NCBI GenBank assembly: GCA_018814465.1
Contig: JAHIZR010000289.1
Location: forward strand, 1 to 13,496
Direction: 5' to 3'
Length of the DNA stretch: 13,496 nt
DNA from: a bacterium
Lineage (GTDB): Bacteria > Electryoneota > RPQS01
Shown here piece after piece: positions 1 through 6,772 of the stretch; the stretch's first letter is position 1, and each line of letters starts with the position of its first letter. A program made the translations under genes and the position numbers. The notes below the pieces were generated by a model, which was not told the DNA's origin, did not search any database, and saw nothing but the letters and a program-made list of their open reading frames with translations.

Positions 1-522
1 ATCGGATTATCGCGCGGCGACTGGATCGTATTTGCGGATGATGATGATTATTATGCTCCTTCCTATTTGGAGGCATTTCGCGAGCTGAATCTTCAGGAGG
101 GGGAGTTGGGGGTCGTGCGAATGAACAATTATGGAACGGTTGTCCCCCGGCACGGCATGCATGAGTTTCCGAGACTTGCCCATGTGGGGACGCCTTGTTG
201 TCTTTTCGCGGGAAAAATCCTGCGGGAAAATGAGGAGTTGCGCTGGACCTACGACAACAATTACGATCACGATTATCAGTTTGTCAAGCGGTATGTGGAG
301 CGTGTGAAACCTCGCGTAAGGCTGAATCCGCGTGTCGTTGTAAAGGCGGGGAATGCTTCACTGTTCGCGAAGAACAAATTGAGCGGCAGACGGCTCGAGC
401 AGTATTTGAGCTGGCGCGAGCCGAATTTTTTTGCAGAGTGGTTCAATCCTGTGAAAAATGATTGCCGGATATACAGAAAGCTAAATGAACTGGGCAGGCT
501 GTTCGCCGGGACTCAGAGATAA
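1..522 (+). CDS. Family 2 (GT-A) glycosyltransferase, C-terminal part (5' end outside the window)
   Basis: The frame is open from base 1 to the TAA at 520-522 (173 residues), so the start lies upstream. The first residues read GDWIVFADDDDYY. This is the end of a GT-A Rossmann-like fold with the acidic DxD-type cluster (D13-D16 of the visible part), which in family 2 enzymes binds the metal and nucleotide-sugar diphosphate. The rest is typical of the variable acceptor half: a TPCCLF stretch, an NNYDHDYQF segment where the catalytic base might lie, and a basic, aromatic C-terminus. No membrane segment is visible, so a cytosolic enzyme acting on a surface glycan or glycolipid is likely; donor and acceptor cannot be read. 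The stop is 31 bases before sufB and no terminator lies between, so it may share a transcript with the Suf genes despite having no functional link. The family call is fairly sure, the substrate unknown. Confidence 0.75.
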   Translation: MGLSRGDWIVFADDDDYYAPSYLEAFRELNLQEGELGVVRMNNYGTVVPRHGMHEFPRLAHVGTPCCLFAGKILRENEELRWTYDNNYDHDYQFVKRYVERVKPRVRLNPRVVVKAGNASLFAKNKLSGRRLEQYLSWREPNFFAEWFNPVKNDCRIYRKLNELGRLFAGTQR

Positions 523-553
523 TAATAATGAACCGAGACTATTCGGAGACGAT

Positions 554-1963
554 ATGCCAGAAAGTAAAGAATTCAATCTTGATTTAGATAATTATGAGCG
601 CTACGGTTTTCATGATAAAGAGACATCTCTTATCAAGCTTCCTAAAGGTTTGTCCAAGAAGGTTGTAGAGGAGATTTCCGCCTTCAAGAACGAACCGGAC
701 TGGATGCTGAAGCTTCGGCTGAAGGGTTTGGAGTATTTCTATAGGAAAGAGCTTGCCAACTGGGGGCCGGATTTGAGCGGGATCGATTGGAATGATATTC
801 ACTATTACATCAAGCCGTCCGATAGAGTCGCGAACGATTGGGATGCGGTGCCGAAGGAGATTCGCGAGACCTATGACAAGCTGGGCATTCCGGAGGCGGA
901 GAAGAAGTTTCTGGCCGGAGTGGGCGCGCAGTATGAGTCCGAGGTTGTTTATCACTCGCTGCAGGAGCAGTGGACGAAGCAGGGAGTGATATTCCTTGAT
1001 ACGGATACGGGATTGAAAGAATACCCTGATCTGTATAAGGAGTATTTCGGAAAGTTGATTCCCGCCGGAGACAATAAGCTTGCCGCGCTCAATACGGCGG
1101 TTTGGTCGGGTGGGAGTTTTATTTATGTCCCGAAGGGTGTGCATGTGACGATTCCGCTGCAGGCTTATTTCCGAATTAACGCGGAGAATTCCGGGCAGTT
1201 CGAGCGGACATTGATTATTGCGGACGAGGGGTCGACCATACACTATGTGGAGGGCTGTACGGCTCCGGTATATTCGACGGATTCCCTGCACTCGGCGGTT
1301 GTGGAGATTTACTGCAAGAAGGGCGCGAAAGTCCGCTATACAACGATTCAGAATTGGTCGAAGAACGTATACAATTTAGTGACCAAGCGGGCGATTGCGG
1401 AAGAGAACGCGACAATGGAATGGGTGGACTGCAATTTAGGTTCGAAGGTTACGATGAAATATCCGTCAGTCTATTTAGTGGGGCGCGGCGCGCGAGCGGA
1501 TACGCTGTCGGTGGCTTATTCGGGCAGCGGGATGCATACGGAAGCGGGAGCGAAGGTGATTCATCAGGCACCGGATACGACATCAGTGATTATTTCCAAG
1601 TCGATTTCGCGCGGCGGCGGGCGGACGTCTTACCGAGGCCTGGTGGAAGTGGCGCCCAATGCCGATAACTGCAAGTCCACGGTATCGTGCGACGCACTGC
1701 TGTTAGATGATCACAGCCGCAGCGATACCTATCCTTATATGAACATCAAGAATGACCGGGTGGAGTTGGGTCATGAGGCGACAGTCTCGAAGATCGGTGA
1801 TGAGCAGATATTCTATCTGATGAGTCGCGGGATTTCGGAGGCGGAAGCGATGACAATGATTGTGCGGGGATTCATCGAGCCGGTCGTTAAAGAGCTGCCG
1901 ATGGAATATGCGCTGGAGATGAACCGGCTGATTCAGCTTCAGATGGAGGGGTCGGTTGGCTAA
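554..1963 (+). CDS. sufB: Fe-S cluster assembly scaffold protein SufB
   Basis: A 469-residue protein that is the scaffold of the SUF machinery, where Fe-S clusters are built with SufD and the ATPase SufC in the cytosol. The C-terminal half is the SufB/SufD beta-helix core and is strongly family-like (WSGGSFIYVPKGV near 184-196, SRGGGRTSYRG near 352-362). C379 in VSCDALLL matches E. coli SufB Cys405, the persulfide acceptor, and E408 in GHEATVSKIG matches Glu434 at the cluster site. The C-terminus ends in the family-typical EGSVG. I chose the ATG at 554 because GGAGAC at 545-550 is a well-placed ribosome binding site; the frame is open further upstream to 485 but would overlap the glycosyltransferase. 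The last 8 bases overlap sufD, suggesting translational coupling. Unusually, no sufC is adjacent. No clear promoter was seen in the 31-base gap. Confidence 0.95.
   Translation: MPESKEFNLDLDNYERYGFHDKETSLIKLPKGLSKKVVEEISAFKNEPDWMLKLRLKGLEYFYRKELANWGPDLSGIDWNDIHYYIKPSDRVANDWDAVPKEIRETYDKLGIPEAEKKFLAGVGAQYESEVVYHSLQEQWTKQGVIFLDTDTGLKEYPDLYKEYFGKLIPAGDNKLAALNTAVWSGGSFIYVPKGVHVTIPLQAYFRINAENSGQFERTLIIADEGSTIHYVEGCTAPVYSTDSLHSAVVEIYCKKGAKVRYTTIQNWSKNVYNLVTKRAIAEENATMEWVDCNLGSKVTMKYPSVYLVGRGARADTLSVAYSGSGMHTEAGAKVIHQAPDTTSVIISKSISRGGGRTSYRGLVEVAPNADNCKSTVSCDALLLDDHSRSDTYPYMNIKNDRVELGHEATVSKIGDEQIFYLMSRGISEAEAMTMIVRGFIEPVVKELPMEYALEMNRLIQLQMEGSVG
1945..1951 (+). promoter_or_regulatory. Ribosome binding site deciding the TTG start of sufD
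   Basis: GGAGGGG lies inside the end of sufB, with four bases between it and a TTG at 1956. The alternative in-frame ATGs at 1974 and 1986 have no comparable purine-rich site in front of them. This supports a TTG start and an 8-base overlap with sufB. Confidence 0.6.
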
Positions 1964-3164
1964 GCAATCAAGTATGAAAGAAAACATGAAGCATACAGAG
2001 CAGACATCAGCAAGAGATACTTCGGTTCTTTGGACGAAGGCTGAATTAGAACAGGCGTTGGAGGCGGCGCGCAAGACAGCAAAGCCCGCGCCCTATGTCG
2101 AAGATTGGCGGAAAACGAATCCTGATCTGTTTCCCTGGGATCGTTTCGAGGATAAGCCGGAATCGGATCTGCGCGAGGTGACACTTCACGATCCTGATTC
2201 ATTGGTACTGTTCGATTGGGGGGAATATGCCGATACGATGCGGGATATGCTCGCGATTGCGGGAGATGATTATGATGCGAAGTTTTTGCATTATCACCGT
2301 GCGAAATCAGAGAATCCGGTTTGCGTTGTCGGGAAGAAGAACAGCACTCCGCGGCCCGTTGAAATCTTGCAGAAGACCGGCGGCGGCAGGGTCGGATACG
2401 ATACGACATTGATCATTGTCGAGACCGGAGCGGAGTTGACAGTTCTTGACCGGTGGGAAGCTCCCGATCAAGAGACCGCGCTGGTGGGCCGCACGGAGAT
2501 TCTGCTGAAAGGAGGCGCGAGACTGAATTTTATGCAGGAAGATCAAGCGCATGCTTCCGGTTCGGTTTATCGCCGCGCGCGAGTGAGAATGGAACGCGAT
2601 GCGGTTTTGAATTGGACTTTCATGACACCGGGAGCGGCTTGGCACGCGGCGCGGCTGGAGATATTTTTGAGCGGTACGAACACGGATGCGCATGTTTACG
2701 GGTTATTTGCGGGCGCGGGAAAGTGCCGAGCGGATCACCGGACGCATCAGTATCATAGCGCGCCGAATGCACAGTCGAAACTGACCTTTAAGACGCTGCT
2801 GGCGGGCGAGGCTCATTCGGTCTACCAGGGAATGATCACGGTTCCGCAGCAGGCTCAGAAGACAGACGCCTATCAGCAGTGCCGGAATTTGATGCTGGAT
2901 CCGAATACGCATGCCGACGCGATTCCGATGCTGGAGATTATCGCGGATGATGTGAAGTGTTCGCACGGCGCGAGCATCGGGAGTTTGAATGCGGAGCAGA
3001 TGTTTTATTTGAGATCACGCGGTTTGAATTACCGTGAAGCATTGACGGCGGTGGCGGCGGGATTTGCGGAAGAGATTATTCAGCATGTACCGCTGGAAGC
3101 GGTGCAGGAATCGTGGCGGGAGCTGGTATCGAAGACGATCAGCAAGGCGTCGGGGACGGTTTAA
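1956..3164 (+). CDS. sufD: Fe-S cluster assembly protein SufD
   Basis: A 402-residue partner of SufB in the SUF scaffold. SufD forms a heterodimer with SufB and contributes a ligand to the nascent cluster. The N-terminal third is variable and helical; the beta-helix core follows, and the C-terminal block DDVKCSHGASIG (about 331-342) is the SufD signature. H337 corresponds to E. coli SufD His360 at the SufB-SufD interface. The following EQMFYLRSRGLNYREA segment and length near 400 fit the family. The start is a TTG preceded by a strong GGAGG-type site within sufB; starting at ATG 1974 would remove only six residues. The gene ends 249 bases before the Rieske gene, the only sizeable gap in the operon. 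With no sufC nearby, it must be partnered by an ATPase encoded elsewhere if the complex is the canonical SufBC2D. Confidence 0.93.
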   Translation: MAKQSSMKENMKHTEQTSARDTSVLWTKAELEQALEAARKTAKPAPYVEDWRKTNPDLFPWDRFEDKPESDLREVTLHDPDSLVLFDWGEYADTMRDMLAIAGDDYDAKFLHYHRAKSENPVCVVGKKNSTPRPVEILQKTGGGRVGYDTTLIIVETGAELTVLDRWEAPDQETALVGRTEILLKGGARLNFMQEDQAHASGSVYRRARVRMERDAVLNWTFMTPGAAWHAARLEIFLSGTNTDAHVYGLFAGAGKCRADHRTHQYHSAPNAQSKLTFKTLLAGEAHSVYQGMITVPQQAQKTDAYQQCRNLMLDPNTHADAIPMLEIIADDVKCSHGASIGSLNAEQMFYLRSRGLNYREALTAVAAGFAEEIIQHVPLEAVQESWRELVSKTISKASGTV

Positions 3165-3210
3165 GTTATTGGAAGAATTCCGGCCGGGTTTCACTCGACA
3201 ACTGCATGAT

Positions 3211-3232
3211 GCAACACCCGGGAGGGTGTTGC
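3211..3232. repeat. Perfect 9-bp hairpin in the sufD-Rieske gap
   Basis: GCAACACCC and its exact reverse complement GGGTGTTGC are separated by GGGA. No T-run follows, so it is not a standard intrinsic terminator. It may be an interspersed palindromic element or an RNA stem that attenuates or stabilises the operon mRNA between sufD and the Rieske gene. A second, weaker stem (CGGCTC...GAGCTG, 3258-3273) lies just downstream. Confidence 0.55.
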
Positions 3233-3292
3233 CTAGTAATTGAAAAACTGTTTAGCCCGGCTCGGCGGAGCTGAGTGTAAAGGCAGGATCGG

Positions 3293-3340
3293 GATTCCGG
3301 ATAATCAACCTGCGCGGACTTGGTTGATTTCCGGAATGAC
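3293..3340 (-). repeat. GTCATTCC/GGAATCC-type palindromic (REP-like) repeat
   Basis: On the minus strand the element begins GTCATTCCGG and ends CCGGAATCC. The arms 3294-3310 and 3322-3337 pair almost completely, with one unpaired base, around an 11-base loop. Such GTCATTCC...GGAATCC palindromes are a common style of dispersed intergenic repeat in bacteria. That this is one of them is inferred from its form; copy number cannot be seen in one window. Short look-alike segments beginning TTAGCCC flank it at 3252 and 3357. Confidence 0.5.
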
Positions 3341-3413
3341 AGAAACGACTCCATGCTTAGCCCTGTCCGGCGAGGAAGTGTTAATTGAATTTTAATAGTG
3401 AGCACAAAAGGAA

Positions 3414-3740
3414 GTGGAAACGAAACTAATTCGCGTTTGCTCAGTTTCGGATGTTTCCCCCGGCAGCGGGAAAGCATTCTTAATCGGCAGCTACAAGCTT
3501 GCCGTGTATAATGTTCAGGGCGAGTTTTATGCATCGGCGGACACCTGTTCGCATGCGGAAGAGTCGCTTGCGGAAGGGTGGCTCGAGGGGACGAATATCG
3601 AGTGCCCGAGGCATGGAGCGCAGTTTTGTCTCAAGACGGGTGAAGCGAAAACACTGCCCGCGACCGACCCGATTGAGGTGTTTGAGACAGAAGTCCGGGA
3701 CGGCGATCTCTATGTGAAGCTGCCGGCGAAATATCTATAG
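3414..3740 (+). CDS. Rieske-type [2Fe-2S] ferredoxin of the Suf operon
   Basis: A 108-residue single-domain Rieske ferredoxin. The two cluster-binding loops are intact: C45-S-H47 and C64-P-R-H67, giving the two Cys and two His ligands of a Rieske [2Fe-2S] centre. The GAQFCLKTGEA segment after the second loop is typical of soluble Rieske ferredoxins related to dioxygenase ferredoxin subunits. There is no signal peptide or membrane helix, so it is cytosolic. Similar proteins lie between sufD and sufC/sufS in actinobacterial suf operons, where an electron-transfer role in cluster assembly is supposed but not proven; here it follows sufD and precedes sufS. The GTG at 3414 is the only plausible start because a stop is in frame at 3399-3401, yet the AGGA at 3409-3412 is only one base away. 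Translation may therefore be weak. There is no oxygenase gene nearby. Confidence 0.88.
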   Translation: METKLIRVCSVSDVSPGSGKAFLIGSYKLAVYNVQGEFYASADTCSHAEESLAEGWLEGTNIECPRHGAQFCLKTGEAKTLPATDPIEVFETEVRDGDLYVKLPAKYL

Positions 3741-3795
3741 CGGCCGGCTGCAAGCAGTCAACACGGCGAGAATCAATAAAAGTGAACGACAATAA

Positions 3796-5019
3796 ATGAA
3801 ATCTTGGGAAGAAATTCGGCAGGATTTTCCGATCCTGAACGTGAAGATCAATGGCAAGCCGCTGATCTATCTGGACAGTGCGGCGAGTTCGCAGAAGCCG
3901 GTGCAGGTGCTGCAATCCTATTGCGGTTTCTGCGAGCAGCGCTACGCGAACGTGCATCGCGGGATTCATACATTAGGGGAAAGCGCGACGTCGGATTACG
4001 AAGCCGCGCGCGAGACGGTAGCGAAGTTCGTGCACGCTCCAACCAAAGACGGTTTGATTTTTACTCGCGGTACGACGGAGTCCATCAATTTGGTGGCCCG
4101 CTCGTACGGGCACAAGTTCATTAAGCATGGTCAGGCGATTGTTTTAACGCCGATGGAGCATCACGCGAACCTGATTCCGTGGCAGTTAGTCGCTAAGGCA
4201 GTGGGTGCGGAGCTGCGGTTCTGGCCGATGCAGGAAGACGGGACGCTGGATTTCGAGAAGGGGCGGAAGCTGCTCGACAACTCCGTAGCGATGCTGTGTT
4301 TCACCCATATTTCCAATGTTTTGGGGACGGTCAATCCGGTGCGGGAGATGATCGAGCTGGCGCATCAGGTTGGTGCGAAGGTGTTAGTGGACGGTGCGCA
4401 GGCAGTGCCGCACATGCCGGTGGATCTGACGGAGTTAGATGCCGATTTTTACGCGTTTTCCGGTCATAAGATGTTAGGACCGACGGGAATCGGAGTGCTT
4501 TGGGGTCGTCCGGAAGTGCTGAATGACATGGATCCATTCCTGACGGGTGGTGAAATGATACGGGAGGTTTGGCTGGATCACGCGACGTGGAATGAGATTC
4601 CTTACAAGTTTGAGGCGGGAACGCCGGCGATCGCGGAGGCTGTGAGTATGGCGGCGGCGGCTCGATATTTAACCGAGATTGGCATGGAACGCGTCCATGA
4701 ACACGGTCGTGGTTTGGCGAAGCAAGCATATGCGAGACTTTCCGAGATAGAGGATTTGACGGTTTATGGTCCATCCGAGGAGCGCGGCGCGTTGGCGACG
4801 TTTAATATCGAGGGGATTCATCCTCATGATATCGCGGCGATCTTAGATGGAGACGGAGTGGCGATTCGAGCCGGCCATCATTGCGCGCAGCCGCTAATGC
4901 GGTGGCTGGGAGTCGCGGCAACGGCGCGGGCGAGTTTCTATATATACAACTCCGAATCGGATATCGATGTGCTTGTGGAAGCGATTCGGACGACGAAGAA
5001 AGTGCTTCAGCATGCCTGA
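3796..5019 (+). CDS. sufS: Cysteine desulfurase SufS
   Basis: A 407-residue PLP-dependent group II cysteine desulfurase. It takes sulfur from L-cysteine, leaving alanine, and holds it as a persulfide for transfer to SufU and then SufB. The PLP lysine is K225 in FSGHKMLGPTGIG; D199 and Q202 in LVDGAQAVPH contact the cofactor; the HH of TPMEHHANLIPW stacks on the ring. The catalytic Cys is C363 in RAGHHCAQPLM, in the short loop typical of SufS rather than IscS. Length and motifs are complete from the N-terminal IRQDFPIL through YNSESDID near the end. The ATG at 3796 has no strong ribosome binding site and lies 55 bases after the Rieske stop. The gene overlaps sufU by 8 bases, fitting the SufS-SufU pair of lineages without SufE. 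Confidence 0.95.
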   Translation: MKSWEEIRQDFPILNVKINGKPLIYLDSAASSQKPVQVLQSYCGFCEQRYANVHRGIHTLGESATSDYEAARETVAKFVHAPTKDGLIFTRGTTESINLVARSYGHKFIKHGQAIVLTPMEHHANLIPWQLVAKAVGAELRFWPMQEDGTLDFEKGRKLLDNSVAMLCFTHISNVLGTVNPVREMIELAHQVGAKVLVDGAQAVPHMPVDLTELDADFYAFSGHKMLGPTGIGVLWGRPEVLNDMDPFLTGGEMIREVWLDHATWNEIPYKFEAGTPAIAEAVSMAAAARYLTEIGMERVHEHGRGLAKQAYARLSEIEDLTVYGPSEERGALATFNIEGIHPHDIAAILDGDGVAIRAGHHCAQPLMRWLGVAATARASFYIYNSESDIDVLVEAIRTTKKVLQHA

Positions 5020-5437
5020 GTTATATAGTGAGATATTGTTAGATCATTATCATTTGCCTCGGAATAAGGGCGAGCTGCCGGGTGAAACGCTGTCGGTCGA
5101 GGGGGCAAATCCGTTGTGCGGGGATGAAATAACACTGCATCTGAAGTTTGAGGGAGACGTGTTGTTAAATGTCACTTTTACGGGCAAGGGATGCGCGATA
5201 TCGCTGGCATCATCATCGATGCTGACAGAGATTTTGATGGGCAAGACGATTACGGAGATACAGGAGTGGATTGAGCGATTCAAGGAATTTATACGGGAGG
5301 GCAAAGCACCGGACGGTGTAGATTTAGGTGATCTTGCTGCTCTGGCGGGGATCGCGAAATTGCCTGTCCGTGTCAAATGTGCCACCCTCCCCTGGTCGAC
5401 GATGAAGGAGGCGATCAGCCGATATAAGGGCACCTAA
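5012..5437 (+). CDS. sufU: Zinc-dependent sulfurtransferase SufU
   Basis: A 141-residue IscU/NifU-fold protein. In SufU systems it accepts the persulfide sulfur from SufS by a zinc-ligand swap and passes it on to SufB; it is not itself the scaffold. The zinc ligands are visible: C36 and D38 in NPLCGDEI, C61 in GKGCAISLAS, and C123 in VKCATLPW. The insert between the second and third Cys (about 90-115, rich in G, D and L) and the absence of the LPPVK motif of IscU mark it as SufU. The ATG at 5012 lies inside the end of sufS with an 8-base overlap, indicating translational coupling. The same frame is open to 4967 but those codons are internal to sufS. A probable terminator follows, so this is the last gene of the operon. 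Confidence 0.93.
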   Translation: MPELYSEILLDHYHLPRNKGELPGETLSVEGANPLCGDEITLHLKFEGDVLLNVTFTGKGCAISLASSSMLTEILMGKTITEIQEWIERFKEFIREGKAPDGVDLGDLAALAGIAKLPVRVKCATLPWSTMKEAISRYKGT

Positions 5438-5463
5438 CAGGCCAAGCAGACAAGTTTATCCAG

Positions 5464-5493
5464 CCGCATCATTGATTTTGGTGTGGTTTTTTT
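5464..5493 (+). terminator. Probable intrinsic terminator of the suf operon
   Basis: CCGCATCA (5464-5471) can pair with TGGTGTGG (5479-5486) in an 8-bp stem containing two G-U pairs, with a 7-base loop, followed at once by seven T (5487-5493). The stem is weaker than the one after the second tyrA-like gene, but position and T-run fit transcription ending 27 bases after sufU. Confidence 0.55.
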
Positions 5494-5525
5494 ATACTTA
5501 GAATGTTTTAGGGATCTTGGGAATA

Positions 5526-5554
5526 TTGCGAATCGCCATAGAATATATTATATT
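5526..5554 (+). promoter_or_regulatory. Sigma-70-like promoter of the tyrA-like gene pair
   Basis: TTGCGA (5526-5531) and TATATT (5549-5554) are separated by exactly 17 bases, in an AT-rich stretch after the suf terminator. This predicts a start near 5561 and a leader of about 55 bases with AGAGG (5603-5607) eight bases before the ATG at 5616. No leader peptide or attenuator was recognised in it. Confidence 0.5.
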
Positions 5555-5615
5555 TGAGACGCATATACTTCGTGGCGTGGAATTTGCGCGATTGCGGTGA
5601 ATAGAGGTATATGGA

Positions 5616-6713
5616 ATGGAATCGCTTCGCGAAGTCAAGAAAATCTGTTTAGTTGGTGTCGACGAGGTTGTTGCGAATCTGGTGGTGGCTCTGCGCCGGA
5701 CGGGATTCAAAGGGCGGACTCATGCTGTCACGAACAGTGCTCAACTGAAGCGGGCTTGGGGAATCGGGGTAGCGAATGACGGTTCGGAGCGGCTTGAAGA
5801 GGGTTTGGAAGACGCCCAGTTGATCGTGATGTCATTTTCTTTAGAGGACTCCTCCTCGCGGTTGGCTTCGGTTCTTGAGAACGCTGATCCAGGAGCGATC
5901 ATCGTGGATCTTTCGCACACGAAGGCCTATGTTGCGAGAATATTTGAGGAGGTCGGTCGCGAAGACGTCAGGTATGTCGGAATTCGATTAGTCGATTCGT
6001 TAGAAATTTCCGATGTATTGACGAGGACTGATCCGTTCTTTTTTGACAGCAAGGCATTGATTCTGACGCCGCGGGAGAAGGGGGACTTGGATGCCTATGC
6101 GCTTCTGAGTGAGGCGCTGGAGTCGATTGGCGCGCAGGTGATCGCGTTGAGTCCGATGGCTCATGACCAGTTGCTGGCGAATTATGTTCATTTGCCTCGG
6201 GTAACAACGTTGGCGATACTCGAACAGGTCTACGCATATAACAGCGGAGACAGTCTGCGGCCGGGGATCATGGGCAAGGAGTTGACAGCGCAATTGGAGC
6301 AGATAATGGACCTGCATCATTCGCGGTGGTCCGAGGAATTGGAGCCTGTCAAGAAGCTGGTCAGTGACGGGATAGACCTGTTGATTGAACGGCTGCAATT
6401 GATCAAGCGGGATTTAATGGGTAGCGGACTTGAAGAGCGGATCAAGAGTTTGCTGACCAGCGCGTCGTTGACGCTGGAGCGTGCGGCGGAAGCCAGAGAG
6501 CCGCGTCTGGTAGTAATCGCGGAAGAGAATATGAAGACGTTGGAGCGGGTATCCACCTTACTTGCGAATGCTCATTTAGTAATCAACGATCTTGAGCGGG
6601 CGGACCGTCCGGGCGCTCCCGCGTATAAATTGACGATGAACACGGCTGAAGATCGCGATGAGGCGATTCAGTTGCTGAAGTTTGCCGGCATACAGGCATT
6701 TGACATACAATAG
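5616..6713 (+). CDS. Prephenate dehydrogenase-like protein with degenerate active site and C-terminal ACT-like domain
   Basis: A 365-residue protein with the layout of TyrA but probably not an active dehydrogenase. The N-terminal Rossmann region starts KKICLVGVDEVV, where GxGxxG is reduced to G14-x-D16-x-x-V19. The region matching the catalytic GGHP motif reads VGIRLV, with R124 in place of His, and the DxGS-type loop reads D98-L-S-H-T-K. The helical dimer-domain entry is retained: H183-D184 and H192 in HDQLLANYVHLP, matching HDKIIAMTTHMP of the next gene. About 296-365 (PRLVVIAEEN onward) resembles a degenerate ACT domain. The start ATG has AGAGG eight bases upstream. It precedes a more complete paralog in the same direction, suggesting an old tandem duplication. 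It may be a regulatory or structural partner, or bind another ligand. The homology is inferred from the shared order of motifs and is reasonably sure; the function is unknown. Confidence 0.72.
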   Translation: MESLREVKKICLVGVDEVVANLVVALRRTGFKGRTHAVTNSAQLKRAWGIGVANDGSERLEEGLEDAQLIVMSFSLEDSSSRLASVLENADPGAIIVDLSHTKAYVARIFEEVGREDVRYVGIRLVDSLEISDVLTRTDPFFFDSKALILTPREKGDLDAYALLSEALESIGAQVIALSPMAHDQLLANYVHLPRVTTLAILEQVYAYNSGDSLRPGIMGKELTAQLEQIMDLHHSRWSEELEPVKKLVSDGIDLLIERLQLIKRDLMGSGLEERIKSLLTSASLTLERAAEAREPRLVVIAEENMKTLERVSTLLANAHLVINDLERADRPGAPAYKLTMNTAEDRDEAIQLLKFAGIQAFDIQ

Positions 6714-6772
6714 AAATCACTTCTACTTTGTCCTCTAAATCCAAGCAAGAACAAGACGAATCTCTGGAGACG

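Noticed and set aside
431..475. Candidate promoter for sufB within the glycosyltransferase gene (TTGCAG, TATACA)
   Set aside because: The two boxes are too far apart (33 bases between them) and no better pair is present, so no promoter is claimed.
584..1291. 235-codon minus-strand frame opposite sufB
   Set aside because: sufB is conserved along this whole stretch; the opposite frame is compositional and shows no domain.
3166..3534. 122-codon minus-strand frame across the sufD-Rieske gap
   Set aside because: It runs through the palindromic repeats and into the Rieske gene, with no recognisable protein sequence or start signal.
3741..3795. Possible remnant of sufC between the Rieske gene and sufS
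   Set aside because: Only 55 bases remain and no Walker or ABC signature is readable in any frame.
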